Source: Ralstonia pickettii DTP0602
GTDB lineage: Bacteria > Pseudomonadota > Gammaproteobacteria > Burkholderiales > Burkholderiaceae
Reading direction: 5' to 3'
Assembly (NCBI GenBank): GCA_000471925.1
Contig: CP006668.1
Span: forward strand, 1,302,001-1,366,000
DNA length: 64,000 bases
Each line of letters opens with the position of its first letter. Position 1 is the first letter of the stretch. The position numbers and the translations under genes are program-made. The notes under the pieces are model-generated. The model was not told the origin of the DNA and ran no database searches. It worked only from the letters and a program-made list of their open reading frames with translations. Shown here one piece after another: positions 54,286 through 63,691 of the stretch.

Positions 54286-54793
54286 AGTCACCTCATGCTC
54301 AAAATGGGAGCGTGGGTATGCAAAAAGCATTCCAGCTTTCGCTGCATCCTGGTGCTCATTGCACCTTCCTGAGCAAAACCGCACCGGAATGCCGCGTGGC
54401 AAGCTTGCGGAGACGGGGTGAAAATCGGAAACGGCTGGTCGGCGGGGCCTGGAATGCGCCAGAATGGAGCCTTGGTGCGAGGTCTGGTTGATCCGTTGTG
54501 GTGCAGCGCCCCAAGAGTGGGCATATGTTCCATCGCGGGTAGGGACGGTCGTGGCAGTCGCAGCCGAGATTCCCAGGCAAACGCTACAGCCCGGGAAATC
54601 GCGCCGCTGGCAAGCGGAAAAAGAGTGGGAAATTGACCGCTAACCGGCCTCAATCAAGGATTTGCGGGTTTTTTCGTTGCATTGGTGCCACTGGGGATTG
54701 CTCAACGCGCGAAGGGCAGATTAGACTGCGCCGATCGATGGCTTGCCGCCAGGCCAGCTCATCGGTGACGACGACCAACAAGGGAAATCAGCC
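54286..54793. other. Divergent promoter region between amtB and hupB
   Basis: About 510 bases without a gene I can support. It contains the candidate sigma-54 site for amtB and should contain the hupB promoter near 54690-54740. No PII-type gene was found in either strand. Confidence 0.5.
54319..54334 (-). promoter_or_regulatory. Candidate sigma-54 promoter of amtB
   Basis: On the minus strand the sequence TGGAATGCTTTTTGCA has the GG-N10-GC spacing of sigma-54 promoters and matches TGG-N-A-N-G-N4-TTGCA. The implied transcript start is about 20-25 bases before the amtB ATG, leaving room for the visible ribosome-binding site. Confidence 0.72.
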
Positions 54794-55075
54794 ATGAATA
54801 AAGGTGAACTGGTATCGGCCATTGCCGCGGAAGCAGAACTGAGCAATGCCGCTGCCGAGCGTGCGCTCAACGCAGCGCTGGACAGTATCAAGAAGGCAGT
54901 GGCCAAGGGTGACTCGGTGACGCTGGTGGGCTTCGGCAGCTTCAGCGCCGGCAAGCGCGCCGCCCGTACCGGCCGCAACCCGCGTACCGGCGAAACCATC
55001 AAGATCCCGGCCGCCAAGACGGTCAAGTTCTCTGCCGGACAGGGTTTCAAGGACGCCGTGAACAAGAAAAAGTAA
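54794..55075 (+). CDS. hupB: HU family DNA-binding protein
   Basis: 93 residues from ATG 54794 ([20 protein letters not shown]). HU marks: [40 protein letters not shown], and the C-terminal [12 protein letters not shown]. It bends and compacts DNA as a dimer in the nucleoid. It has its own hairpin terminator at 55097-55125. Confidence 0.96.
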   Translation: MNKGELVSAIAAEAELSNAAAERALNAALDSIKKAVAKGDSVTLVGFGSFSAGKRAARTGRNPRTGETIKIPAAKTVKFSAGQGFKDAVNKKK

Positions 55076-55096
55076 GTGGTCTGCGTCCACAGCTAG

Positions 55097-55125
55097 AAGA
55101 GCGGCCTGGCAGGCCGCTTTTTCTT
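55097..55125 (+). terminator. Rho-independent terminator after hupB
   Basis: Stem GCGGCCT-GGC-AGGCCGC, extended by A/T pairs, followed by TTTTTCTTTT. Confidence 0.88.
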
Positions 55126-55240
55126 TTGGGGCCGCCTGGGCACACCAGTGCCGCTGCGCTCGGGTTAAACTGCCGGCGCGCCCGGGTCGTCGTCAGTGCC
55201 GCCCCGGCCATCCAGCCCCCGCAATCCCCGACTCCGCATC

Positions 55241-55726
55241 ATGAACGACCAGTCCCACCAGCTTTCCATGACCGTGCTGATGACGCCGGACATGGCCAAT
55301 TTCTCCGGCAACGTCCACGGCGGCACCATCCTCAAGTACCTGGACATGGTCGCCTACGCCTGCGCCAGCCGCTACGCCGGGCGCTACGTGGTCACGCTGT
55401 CGGTCGACCAGGTGGTGTTCCGCCAGCCCATCCACGTGGGTGAGCTGGTGACCTTCCTGGCCTCGGTCAACTACACCGGCCGCAGCTCGATGGAAATCGG
55501 CATCAAGGTGGTGACCGAGAACATCCGCAGCAAGCTGGTGCGGCATACCAACAGCTGCTACTTCACCATGGTGGCCGTGGATGACAACGGATCGCCCGCC
55601 GAGGTGCCGCCGCTGGAGCCGCGCGACGAGGTGGAGCGCCAGCGCTTTGCCGCCGCGCAGCAGCGCCGCGCGTTGCGCCAGGAAATGGAAAAGCGCCACG
55701 ACGACATCAAGACGTCAGTGACCTGA
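55241..55726 (+). CDS. Acyl-CoA thioesterase, hot-dog fold (YciA-like)
   Basis: 161 residues from ATG 55241 ([20 protein letters not shown]). Hot-dog marks are [20 protein letters not shown] with the catalytic-type Asp, [20 protein letters not shown] and [14 protein letters not shown]. It hydrolyses acyl-CoA to free acid and CoA, probably as a hexamer. The C-terminal tail is charged. The gene precedes creA on the same strand with a 17-base gap. Confidence 0.9.
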   Translation: MNDQSHQLSMTVLMTPDMANFSGNVHGGTILKYLDMVAYACASRYAGRYVVTLSVDQVVFRQPIHVGELVTFLASVNYTGRSSMEIGIKVVTENIRSKLVRHTNSCYFTMVAVDDNGSPAEVPPLEPRDEVERQRFAAAQQRRALRQEMEKRHDDIKTSVT

Positions 55727-55743
55727 GGAGCGCGGGCCCAGCC

Positions 55744-56223
55744 ATGAAGTCCAATCGCATCCGTACCATCCTGGCCGCGGCCGCCTGCGTGGCGGCGGCG
55801 ACAGGCGCGCAGGCCGAGGAGATTGGCAGCGTCAGCACCAATTTCCGCATGACCGGCTCCGACAAGGTGGTGATCGAAGCCTATGACGACCCCCAGGTGG
55901 ACGGCGTGACCTGCTACGTGTCGCGCGCCCGCACCGGCGGCATCAAGGGCCAGCTCGGCATGGCAGAAGATCCGCCCGAGGCCTCGATCGCCTGCCGGCA
56001 GGTCGGCACCATCGCCTTCAAGGCGCCACTCAAGCAGCAGGACAACGTCTTCTCGGAGCGCATGTCGATCCTGTTCAAGACGCTGCACGTGGTACGCGCG
56101 GTTGACCGCAAGCGCAATACGCTCGTGTACCTGACGTATTCCGACCGCATCGTCAGCGGCAGCCCGCAGAACAGCGTGACGGCCGTGCCGGTGCCGGCCG
56201 GCACGGTGATCCCCGTCAAGTAA
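55744..56223 (+). CDS. creA: CreA family protein
   Basis: 159 residues. Signal peptide about [20 protein letters not shown] ending near AQAEE. The CreA domain follows: [40 protein letters not shown] and [15 protein letters not shown], with two cysteines. Periplasmic, function unknown although widely conserved. It follows the thioesterase closely and is convergent with the acid phosphatase. Confidence 0.93.
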   Translation: MKSNRIRTILAAAACVAAATGAQAEEIGSVSTNFRMTGSDKVVIEAYDDPQVDGVTCYVSRARTGGIKGQLGMAEDPPEASIACRQVGTIAFKAPLKQQDNVFSERMSILFKTLHVVRAVDRKRNTLVYLTYSDRIVSGSPQNSVTAVPVPAGTVIPVK

Positions 56224-56244
56224 CAGGCCCCGGCAGCGCGCCGC

Positions 56245-57045
56245 TCAGGGCGCCAGCGCCGCCGTTTCCGCCTGGCAGTCGCGTGCCGGTCGGGCGCCAC
56301 TTGCACGTACCGCGGCCACTTCCTGGCGGGCCTTTTCCAGGTCGGCGCGGAACACCGGGTCGGCATGCAGCCGCGCCACGGTGGCCGCGGCCATCATGCG
56401 GCCCTCGTTGACATCGCTCTGCCAGTGCACATTGCACACCACGCGGCTCTGGCCGAACGCGCGCCCCCGCGCCAGGATGTCATTGGCACGCTCCGGCTCG
56501 ACCTCGGCCAGGATCAATGCCCAGGCCCAGCCGATCGCGCTGTGGCCGGACGGGTAGGAGCCGTCCTTTTCCAGGTGGGCGCTTTCGGCCGGCGTGCACA
56601 TCTGCGTCTTGTTGGCGACGAACGGGCGCGTGCGCTGGTAGCGGTTCTTGGCGCCGTAGGTGGACAGGCCGGCATCGACCAGGCTGCGGCGCAGCAGCAT
56701 GTAGAGGTAGGGCGTGTCCTTCTCGCTGACCGGCACGCCGAGCGCGCACGAGAACGCCGTGGCTGCCTGCGGGAATTTCAGCACGGCATCGTCGCTGGCC
56801 AGTTGCCAGCGCGGCGAACCGCGCAGCGTGCCGGCCTGGCGCGCCGCATCCTCATCCATCGCCAGGGCCGCCGAACCCTGCGCCGGCGGCGTGGGCAGCA
56901 GCTTCAGGCTGTCAGGGCGCGCTTCGGCCGCCAGGTAGCCGGCCGGCACGCCCGGGCGCAACTCGGGCACCGCGGACAGGTTGGTGCCGCCGGCCGCGCA
57001 GCCCGCGAGCAGCGCGGCCAGTGCCACGGCGGCGATTTGCCGCAT
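56245..57045 (-). CDS. Class A non-specific acid phosphatase (PAP2 superfamily), lipoprotein
   Basis: 266 residues from ATG 57045 (MRQIAAVALAALLAGCAAGG); a TTG at 57069 is an alternative. The lipobox LLAGC predicts lipid anchoring. PAP2 motifs are complete: KNRYQRTRPF (K-x6-RP), GSYPSGHSAIGWAWA and SRVVCNVHWQSDV. It would release phosphate from organic monoesters in the periplasm. Its start lies close to the end of the acyl-CoA ligase gene on the same strand. Confidence 0.9.
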   Translation of the reverse strand: MRQIAAVALAALLAGCAAGGTNLSAVPELRPGVPAGYLAAEARPDSLKLLPTPPAQGSAALAMDEDAARQAGTLRGSPRWQLASDDAVLKFPQAATAFSCALGVPVSEKDTPYLYMLLRRSLVDAGLSTYGAKNRYQRTRPFVANKTQMCTPAESAHLEKDGSYPSGHSAIGWAWALILAEVEPERANDILARGRAFGQSRVVCNVHWQSDVNEGRMMAAATVARLHADPVFRADLEKARQEVAAVRASGARPARDCQAETAALAP

Positions 57046-57065
57046 CGGATGCAATGGGGCTCGAT

Positions 57066-58832
57066 TCAATTGGTCGTGTCCTTGTTGTTGGTGGCATCGA
57101 ACAGCTTGCGCAGGTTCGACTTCAGTATCTTGCCATTGGCATTGCGCGGCAGCATCTCCGGGAACACCAGGATGCGCACCGGCACCTTGAACGCCGCCAG
57201 CCGTTTGCGCACGAACTCCTGCAGCTCGGCTTCGGTCGCCTGCATGCCGGGCTTGATGCTGACCACCGCGGCGGGTTCTTCGCCCAGCGTCCGGTGTGCG
57301 AGCCCAACCACGGCCGCGTCCACCACCGCGGGATGCTCATACAGCGCGCTTTCCACCTCGATGCAGTAGATGTTCTCGCCGCCGCGGATCAGCATGTCTT
57401 TCATGCGGTCGACGATATAGACGTAGCCTTCCTCGTCCAGCCGGGCGATATCGCCGGTGCGCAGCCAGCCGTCGACAAAGGTCTGCGCCGTGGCCTCGGG
57501 CTTGTTCCAGTAGCCGCGCACGACATTGGCGCCGCGCGCCATCAGCTCGCCGGTTTCGCCTGGCGGCAGCGCATCGCCGCGTCCGTCGACGACTTTCATT
57601 TCGCCGATCGGCAAGGCCGGGCCGCTGCTGTCCGGGCGCATCTCGTACTCTTCCGCGCTGTGGCTGGTAAAGGTCGACGAGGTTTCCGTCATGCCCCAGC
57701 CAATGCCTGGCGCGGCCTGCGGAAAGACCTCGCGGATGCGCCGCACCAGCTCGGGCGAAGCCGGCGCGCCGCCATAGTTGACGTTCTCCAGCGACGACAG
57801 GTCGAAGCGCGCGCGCTCCGGATGCTCCAGGATCTGCCACGCGATGGTGGGCACGCCGCCGGCCGAAGTGCAACGCTCGCGCTCGATCAGCCCCATGCCG
57901 CGCAGTGCGTCCCAGCGGTGCATCAGCACGATCTTGGCGCCGGTCGCCAGCGCGCCGTTGAGCACCGCCATGCAGCCGGTGACATGGAAGAACGGCACTG
58001 CCAGCAGCGCGGCCTTCTGCGGTGCGGCGGGGTCGGGCGCGGGGATCGGCTCGCCCCGGCGCAGCAGGTTGCGGATCACGCTGAAGCTGCCGGCGGCGAC
58101 CACCGAAGCAGAATTGCGGTGCGTACCGAGCGCGCCCTTGGGTTTGCCGGTGGTGCCCGAGGTGTAGAAGATGGTGGCGTCGTCTTCCGGATCGATCTCG
58201 ACCTGTGGTGGTGCCTGGTCCCGCAGCGTTGCCCAGGCAACAGGGGGGCCGATCACGTTTTCCAGCGGCACCACGCGCGCCTCGGCCACCGTGCCGCCGG
58301 CGCGCGACACGTAGACGCGTTCCAGCGCCGGGCAGGCCGGCAGGTGCTCCAGGATCCGGTCGAGCCGTTCGGCATCGACGATGGCCACGCGGCTGCCGGA
58401 ATCTGCCAGGCCGTATTGGAGCTCCGCTCCGCTCCACCACGCATTGAGCGGCGTCACGATCGCGCCGGTGAGCAGCGCACCGTAGAACGCCACCGGCCAC
58501 TCCGGCAGGTTGCGCATGGCCACTGCGACGCGATCGCCCTTGCGCACGCCGTCGCGCACCAGCGCATGGGCCAGCGCAATGGCGGCGCGCTGGAAGGCAT
58601 CGTAGGAAACGCGCTCGTCCTCATAGACCACGAAGGTGCGGTCGGCAAAGGCGCGCGTGGCCAGGAACAGCTCGCGCAGCGTGTGCGGGGCGTTTTTCCA
58701 GACCTTGGTGGGGATGCCGCGGATCGTGCGCGTTTCGGTTTCGAACGGCGCGCCGGGCGCGGTAAGCCGGGCGTGGGCCTCGGCCAGGGACATGACCGGC
58801 CAGCTGCCGGCCACTTGCGGATTGCTCGACAT
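57066..58832 (-). CDS. AMP-dependent acyl-CoA synthetase/ligase
   Basis: 588 residues from ATG 58832 (MSSNPQVAGSWPV, GGGAGG upstream). The ANL superfamily P-loop-like motif is ATIFYTSGTTGKPKGALGTH. Further motifs are GWGMTETSSTFTSHSAEEY and GWLRTGDIARLDEEGYVYIV with RMKDMLIRGGENIYCIEVES, and the catalytic lysine is in PRNANGKILKSNLRKL. It activates a carboxylic acid to the acyl-CoA via the adenylate. With the SDR and the thioesterase near by, a fatty or aromatic acid is plausible; no precise substrate is readable. Confidence 0.93.
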   Translation of the reverse strand: MSSNPQVAGSWPVMSLAEAHARLTAPGAPFETETRTIRGIPTKVWKNAPHTLRELFLATRAFADRTFVVYEDERVSYDAFQRAAIALAHALVRDGVRKGDRVAVAMRNLPEWPVAFYGALLTGAIVTPLNAWWSGAELQYGLADSGSRVAIVDAERLDRILEHLPACPALERVYVSRAGGTVAEARVVPLENVIGPPVAWATLRDQAPPQVEIDPEDDATIFYTSGTTGKPKGALGTHRNSASVVAAGSFSVIRNLLRRGEPIPAPDPAAPQKAALLAVPFFHVTGCMAVLNGALATGAKIVLMHRWDALRGMGLIERERCTSAGGVPTIAWQILEHPERARFDLSSLENVNYGGAPASPELVRRIREVFPQAAPGIGWGMTETSSTFTSHSAEEYEMRPDSSGPALPIGEMKVVDGRGDALPPGETGELMARGANVVRGYWNKPEATAQTFVDGWLRTGDIARLDEEGYVYIVDRMKDMLIRGGENIYCIEVESALYEHPAVVDAAVVGLAHRTLGEEPAAVVSIKPGMQATEAELQEFVRKRLAAFKVPVRILVFPEMLPRNANGKILKSNLRKLFDATNNKDTTN

Positions 58833-58928
58833 GACTGCCTCCCGGAACTGCACTGCAGGTTGAGGGAAATGCAGGAAAGCGGCGGGCGCCGGTCTCGCCG
58901 GCGTCCGCGCAACGCTTGCGTCAAAAGC

Positions 58929-59693
58929 TCAGATGGTCACGCCGCCGTCGACGACCAGGGCCTGCCCGGTCATGAAGGTGCTGGCTGCGGAGGCCAGGTA
59001 GACGGCTGCGCCGGCGATTTCGACCGGCTCGCCGATACGGCGCAGCGGGGCGCCCTGGGTGGATTGCTTGTAGCGCTCCGGGTCTTCCCACAGCGCCCGC
59101 GCGAAGTCGGTCTTGATCAGCCCCGGCGCGATGCAGTTCACGCGCACGTTGTGCGGGCCGAACTCGACCGCCAGGTTGCGCGCCAGCTGGAAGTCGGCGG
59201 CCTTGGAGATGTTGTACACGCCGATGGTGGGCGAGCCGCGCAGGCCGCCGATCGACGACACGATGATGATGGAGCCGTCCTTGCGGTCGATCATCTGCGG
59301 CGCCACCATCTGGATCAGCCAGTGGTTGGAAATGACGTTGTTGTCCAGCACCTTGCGGAACTGGTCGTCCGTCACGCCGCTCATGGGCCCGTAGTACGGG
59401 TTGGACGCGGCATTGCAGACCAGCACGTCGATCTTGCCGAACACGCGGTTGGTCTCGTCGACCAGGTGCTGCAGGTCATCCTTGGACGAGATATTGGCGG
59501 GGACCGCGATCGCGGTGCCGTCGCCGTGGCGGGCGTTGATGGCGTCCACCACTTCCTGGCAGGCCTCGGCCTTACGCGAAGAAATGACGACTTTGGCGCC
59601 CTGTACGGCCATCTGCTCGGCGATGGCGCGGCCGATGCCGCGCGAGGAGCCGGTGACGATGGCAACCTTGCCCGTCAGATCGAACAATGACAT
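58929..59693 (-). CDS. SDR-family oxidoreductase
   Basis: 254-residue short-chain dehydrogenase/reductase. Cofactor motif KVAIVTGSSRGIGRAIAEQM, then VLVCNAASNPYYGPM (N-A-A-S in place of NNAG), IIIVSSIGGLRGSPTIGVYN with the Ser, and the YNISKAADFQLARNLAVEFG block with Tyr-x3-Lys. The C-terminal FMTGQALVVDGGVTI is complete. It is 96 bases upstream of the ligase gene on the same strand, a likely operon. Beta-oxidation-like or ketone reduction is possible. Confidence 0.92.
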   Translation of the reverse strand: MSLFDLTGKVAIVTGSSRGIGRAIAEQMAVQGAKVVISSRKAEACQEVVDAINARHGDGTAIAVPANISSKDDLQHLVDETNRVFGKIDVLVCNAASNPYYGPMSGVTDDQFRKVLDNNVISNHWLIQMVAPQMIDRKDGSIIIVSSIGGLRGSPTIGVYNISKAADFQLARNLAVEFGPHNVRVNCIAPGLIKTDFARALWEDPERYKQSTQGAPLRRIGEPVEIAGAAVYLASAASTFMTGQALVVDGGVTI

Positions 59694-59935
59694 GGAGTCT
59701 CCTGTATGGCTGCGCCGGCATCAGGGGCCGGCTTTGTGCAGGCGGCATGTGCCGCGCTGTTGTCCTGGCGATGCGCCACGCGGGCGGCATCGACGGGACA
59801 TTATGGTGGCGCCTGTGCACCCAGTCCACAGCCCCAGGGGGCGCGCGCGAGCCATATCAGTATTCTTTCTGAGGGCAATGCGCGCCGTGCATGGCAGCAT
59901 GCCGCACAGCGGAACGCCGGTGCGGATCAGGCGCT

Positions 59936-60793
59936 TCAGGGGGACGTGGAGCCAGCCAGCAGCGGCGGCAGGGCGGCCATCAGCGCGCGGCGCAGCACAT
60001 CGTCCAGTTGCAGGCCGAAGCGCGCCGACAGCACCTGCAGCACGGCCTCGGGCGTTTCCAGCCGCTGGCGCCGCACCGTGCCGTCCGGATCGCGCTCGGC
60101 CAGGTCGCCATCGGCCAGCGTCACGCGCGTACCGCCGTCGGTGCGCGCGGCCATCAGCCGGTGCAGGAATATGCTGTCCGGATGCGTCGACATGTACCAG
60201 TTGCGCGGCACGAAATCGATCCACGGCTGCGGCGTCAGGTCGAAGCGGTAGACCTTGATCCAGCCGGCATCGCCACGCGCCTCGAGGTCATAGCTGTGGA
60301 AGGCGGTGCCAGCCGCTTCGGACGGAGACGAGACCAGCCGGTAGGGAAAGCTGTCATCGGTGGGCGCCGACAACGGCATCGCCCCGAACGGCGTGGGGCC
60401 GCCAAAGCCGACATCGGCCAGATAGCTTTGATGCGCCACTTCCACGCGCAGCAGCATATGCGAGGTGACGGTCGGCACGTCTTCCGGCATGCCCCAGCGC
60501 ACGCGCGCGGCCAGCGGCGTCACGGGGTAGCCGAGCGCCGCCAGCGCGGCCGCCAGCAGCGTGTTGAGTTCGAAGCAATAGCCGCCGCGCCGCTGCGTGA
60601 CGAGCTTGTCGAAGACCGCGTCCAGCTCGATGCGCACCGGCCGGCGCAGCAGCGGGTCGACATTCTCGAACGGGATGCTGGCCAGGTGCGCGGCCAGCAC
60701 GGTATCCAGCGCTTCCAGCGTGGGCGAGGGCGGGGCGGCGATGCCCAGCCGCGCGAGAAAGGCGTCCAGTTGCGGCGCGTCGAGCGAGATCAT
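59936..60793 (-). CDS. nat: Arylamine N-acetyltransferase
   Basis: 285 residues. Catalytic triad Cys in RRGGYCFELNTLLAAAL, His in VTSHMLLRVEVAHQSYLADV and Asp in LADVGFGG. It transfers acetyl from acetyl-CoA to arylamines, hydrazines or similar acceptors in the cytoplasm. It lies 27 bases downstream of the Crp/Fnr-type gene on the same strand, so the two may be one unit. Confidence 0.93.
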   Translation of the reverse strand: MISLDAPQLDAFLARLGIAAPPSPTLEALDTVLAAHLASIPFENVDPLLRRPVRIELDAVFDKLVTQRRGGYCFELNTLLAAALAALGYPVTPLAARVRWGMPEDVPTVTSHMLLRVEVAHQSYLADVGFGGPTPFGAMPLSAPTDDSFPYRLVSSPSEAAGTAFHSYDLEARGDAGWIKVYRFDLTPQPWIDFVPRNWYMSTHPDSIFLHRLMAARTDGGTRVTLADGDLAERDPDGTVRRQRLETPEAVLQVLSARFGLQLDDVLRRALMAALPPLLAGSTSP

Positions 60794-60820
60794 GGCGTGT
60801 GAGGCTCCGATGCGAATGGG

Positions 60821-61579
60821 TCAGTTGAGCGCTTCCAGCGCGGGCAGGTCGAGCAGTTCGATGCCGCCGTATTCGAGCCGCAGCAGGCCACGTGCTTCCA
60901 GTTCGCGCAGCGCGTGGTTGACGGTCTGGCGCGACAGCCCGAGCATCTGCGCGAGCTGCTCTTGCGGGATGCGCACGCGCTGCGCTGCATGCGCCTGCAC
61001 CGGCAGGTTGCCGTAGCCGCGTGCGATCGCGGCCAGGCGCCGGGCAATGCGTGCCGGCGGCGGCAGCAGCTGCGCCTCTTCGACATAGTCGAAGGCCTGG
61101 CGCGTCTTGGCCGCCAGCAACTGGCCAAACGCCTGCCACCACGCCGGCTGCTGCGCGAGCCGCCGTTCCAGGGGCGCGCGCGGCACGTGCCACAGCGTGG
61201 TGGCGCTGACCGCACGAGCATCGTGCGTACGGGGCAGGCCGTCGAACAGGCAGATCTCGCCAAACCAGGTGCCGGGCTCCAGCAGCCCGAGCAGCGCCGC
61301 CTTGCCGGATTCGCCGCTGGCGTGGATCTGCACGGTGCCGCTGGCGACACAGTACAGGCCGTCGAAGCGGTCGCCGCGGGCAAACAGCGTTTCGCCCGGC
61401 ACCAGGCGGCGCAGGGTGCCGTCATCGAGCAGTGCCTGTTGCAGCGCTGGTGGCAGCTGGCTGAACCAGGTGCCGGTGCGCACCGCCGCGAGCGGGTCGT
61501 CATGTTGCGATGCGGTGCCGGGCAGCGCGGCGTTGGCGGAATGCGCGTGGGGGCGTTGCGGAGGGGGCGCCAGTCCCAT
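60821..61579 (-). CDS. Crp/Fnr-family transcriptional regulator
   Basis: 252 residues. Cyclic-nucleotide-binding-like domain with RRLVPGETLFARGDRFDGLY and LLEPGTWFGEICLFDGLPRT, then the HTH IPQEQLAQMLGLSRQTVNHA. No N-terminal cysteine cluster, so oxygen sensing through Fe-S is not indicated. The start at ATG 61579 gives a Pro/His-rich leader; a shorter start is possible. It heads a unit with the NAT gene. Effector unknown. Confidence 0.9.
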   Translation of the reverse strand: MGLAPPPQRPHAHSANAALPGTASQHDDPLAAVRTGTWFSQLPPALQQALLDDGTLRRLVPGETLFARGDRFDGLYCVASGTVQIHASGESGKAALLGLLEPGTWFGEICLFDGLPRTHDARAVSATTLWHVPRAPLERRLAQQPAWWQAFGQLLAAKTRQAFDYVEEAQLLPPPARIARRLAAIARGYGNLPVQAHAAQRVRIPQEQLAQMLGLSRQTVNHALRELEARGLLRLEYGGIELLDLPALEALN

Positions 61580-61810
61580 GCCGGTCTCCTGTCTGGTTAT
61601 CCCGCTTGCGCGGGGGCTTGCGCCGGCGTGTCTGCCAGCACACGCAACGGCATGCTGTAGCGCAGCGGACTGTCAAAAACCTGACAGACCTGGCCGGCAC
61701 GCGCCCACTACTATAAATCCACATCGCGCACGCCGTGCAGCAGCGGACGGCAGCGACCGGCGCCAACGCCGCGCCGGACGCGCACGCCCGCGCACAAAGG
61801 AGACGCCCCC

Positions 61811-62308
61811 GTGAAAACCCTGATCGAACACCTGGCCAACTATGCCGCTTACCACCGCGACCCGCGCAACGTCTTCACGCATTTCATCGGCATCCCGATG
61901 ATCGTGCTGGCGGTGACGACGCTGCTGGCACGCCCGGCGATGGCGCTGGGCGACGGTTCGGCCTACATGACGCCGGCGATGCTGGTGTACATCTTGTCTT
62001 GCCTGTTCTACCTGCGCCTGTCGCTGGGCTTCGGGGTGGCGATGGCGGCGATCCTGGCGGCGTTTCTCTATGGCGGTGCGCGGATTGCCGCAATGACGAC
62101 CGTCTGGTGGCTGGTAATCGGCATCGGGTTGTTCGTGGTGGGCTGGATCATCCAGTTCGTCGGCCACTACTACGAGGGGCGCAAGCCGGCCTTTGTCGAT
62201 GACCTGGTCGGGCTGCTGATCGGCCCGCTGTTCCTGGTGGCCGAAACCGCCTTTGCACTGGGCCTGGCGCACGATACGCGCGAGGCCATGGCGGCCCGCA
62301 CGCAATGA
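61811..62308 (+). CDS. Mpo1-like (DUF962) membrane protein
   Basis: 165 residues, preceded by AAGGAG. N-terminal LANYAAYHRDPRNVFTHFIG with a conserved His, then FIGIPMIVLAVTTLLA, several hydrophobic segments and the block WIIQFVGHYYEGRKPAFVDD with a second conserved His. Family members in fungi are Fe-dependent dioxygenases in phytosphingosine breakdown; the bacterial role is not settled. Single gene, divergent from the Crp/Fnr gene. Confidence 0.9.
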   Translation: MKTLIEHLANYAAYHRDPRNVFTHFIGIPMIVLAVTTLLARPAMALGDGSAYMTPAMLVYILSCLFYLRLSLGFGVAMAAILAAFLYGGARIAAMTTVWWLVIGIGLFVVGWIIQFVGHYYEGRKPAFVDDLVGLLIGPLFLVAETAFALGLAHDTREAMAARTQ

Positions 62309-62350
62309 GCCGCGCCAAGGTAGTCTCTACGGCAATCTCTAAGGCAATCT

Positions 62351-63691
62351 CTAAGGCAGTCCCGCCGGCAGCCGCAGGCGCGCCGCCAGCCCGCCCAGCG
62401 GGCTCGAGGCCAGCGCCAGGCTGCCTTCATACAGCGCGGCGATCTCGGTAACGATCGCCAGGCCCAGCCCGCTGCCGGCAGCCGTTTCATCCAGCCGGCC
62501 AAAGCGTGCGGAGGCCAGTTCGCGCGCCTGTTGCGGCATGCCGGGGCCATCGTCTTCCACCAGGATTTCCAGCGCCCCATCCGCTTCGCGCAGCGTGACT
62601 TGCACGCGCGTGCGGGCCCACTGGCAGGCGTTGTCGAGCAGGTTGCCAAGCATCTCGACCAGGTCCTGCCGATCCCCGGCAAAGTGTCCTTCGCCCGCCA
62701 CCGTCAGCGCCAGCGCGCGCTCGCCGTGCAGCCGCGACAGCGCGCGCGTCAGTTCCCGCACGGCCGGGCCGGCGTCGATGCGCACGCCTCGTGCCGCGGC
62801 AGCGCCAGCGGCACGGGCGCGCGCCAGGTGGCGGTCGACCTGCCGGCGCATCGCTTCGACCTGCGCCGCAACGGCTTGCGCAGCCGCGCCCGGCAGCGCC
62901 GCGGCCTCGTTGGCCAGCACCGCCAGCGGCGTCTTGACCGCATGCGCCAGATCCGCCGCCTGTCCCCGCGAGCGCTCCAGCGCCTGCGCATTGCGTGTGA
63001 GCAGGGCATTGATCTCGGTCACCAGCGGTTCCACTTCCGTGGGCCAGGCGCCGCCCAGGCGCGCCTCGCGCCGGGCCTGCATCGCGCCCAGTGCGCGGCG
63101 CAGCCCTGCCAGCGGGGCGAGCCCGAACTTCACCTGCGCGGCCACGGCGAGCATCAGCCCCAGCCCCAGCGCCGTCAGCGACCACACCAGCGTGCGGTCG
63201 AAGCTGCGGCGCGCGGCGCGCAGTTCGGTCCGGTCCAGCGCCACGGAGACATCCACCGGCGTGTCGGACGATGCCAGCACCAGCCGCCGCGACACCACCA
63301 GCAGCGACTGGTGGCTGGGACCGGGACGCACGTCGGCCTGGGTGCCGGCCACGTGCCGTTCCACTATCACCGGCATCTCCGTATCCCACAGCGAGCGCGA
63401 ACGCAGCAGCGCGCCGGGCGCGCGCGCCTGCCAGTAGGCGCCGGAATAAGGCAGCTCGTAGCGGGGATCGGCAGGGGTGCGCGTGAGCACCAGCTTGCCG
63501 TCGGCGCTCCAGTCCAGCGCCGCGGCCAGGCTTGCCAGCTGGTGGTCGAGCTGGCGTACATAGGTCTGGTTGACGTGGCGCTCGAACAGCGTCGACAGCA
63601 GCCAGCCGCTGACGCCCAGCGCCCCGGCGAGCCAGATCGCGGCCACCACCAGCAGGCGCAGCGCGAGGGAGCGGCGCAGGCGGGCGGGCAT
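62351..63691 (-). CDS. Two-component sensor histidine kinase
   Basis: 446 residues. Two membrane segments (about 10-30 and 165-185) flank a periplasmic sensor region. The phospho-accepting His is in QAADLAHAVKTPLAVLANEA. ATP-binding blocks are LLDNACQWARTRV (N box), LVEDDGPGMPQQAREL (G1) and AAGSGLGLAIVTEIAALYEG (G2). Its start follows the response regulator stop directly (63692-63694), so the pair is one operon. The signal is unknown; PhoQ/QseC-like layout. Confidence 0.93.
   Translation of the reverse strand: MPARLRRSLALRLLVVAAIWLAGALGVSGWLLSTLFERHVNQTYVRQLDHQLASLAAALDWSADGKLVLTRTPADPRYELPYSGAYWQARAPGALLRSRSLWDTEMPVIVERHVAGTQADVRPGPSHQSLLVVSRRLVLASSDTPVDVSVALDRTELRAARRSFDRTLVWSLTALGLGLMLAVAAQVKFGLAPLAGLRRALGAMQARREARLGGAWPTEVEPLVTEINALLTRNAQALERSRGQAADLAHAVKTPLAVLANEAAALPGAAAQAVAAQVEAMRRQVDRHLARARAAGAAAARGVRIDAGPAVRELTRALSRLHGERALALTVAGEGHFAGDRQDLVEMLGNLLDNACQWARTRVQVTLREADGALEILVEDDGPGMPQQARELASARFGRLDETAAGSGLGLAIVTEIAALYEGSLALASSPLGGLAARLRLPAGLP

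Noticed and set aside
54356..54510. Possible NtrC sites before amtB
   Set aside because: TGGTGC half-sites and a GGTGC-N5-GCACC dyad exist, but the orientation and spacing do not match the usual NtrC palindrome.
57021..59690. 889-codon plus-strand frame opposite the ligase and SDR
   Set aside because: Shadow; spans two real genes and their gap and resembles no protein family.
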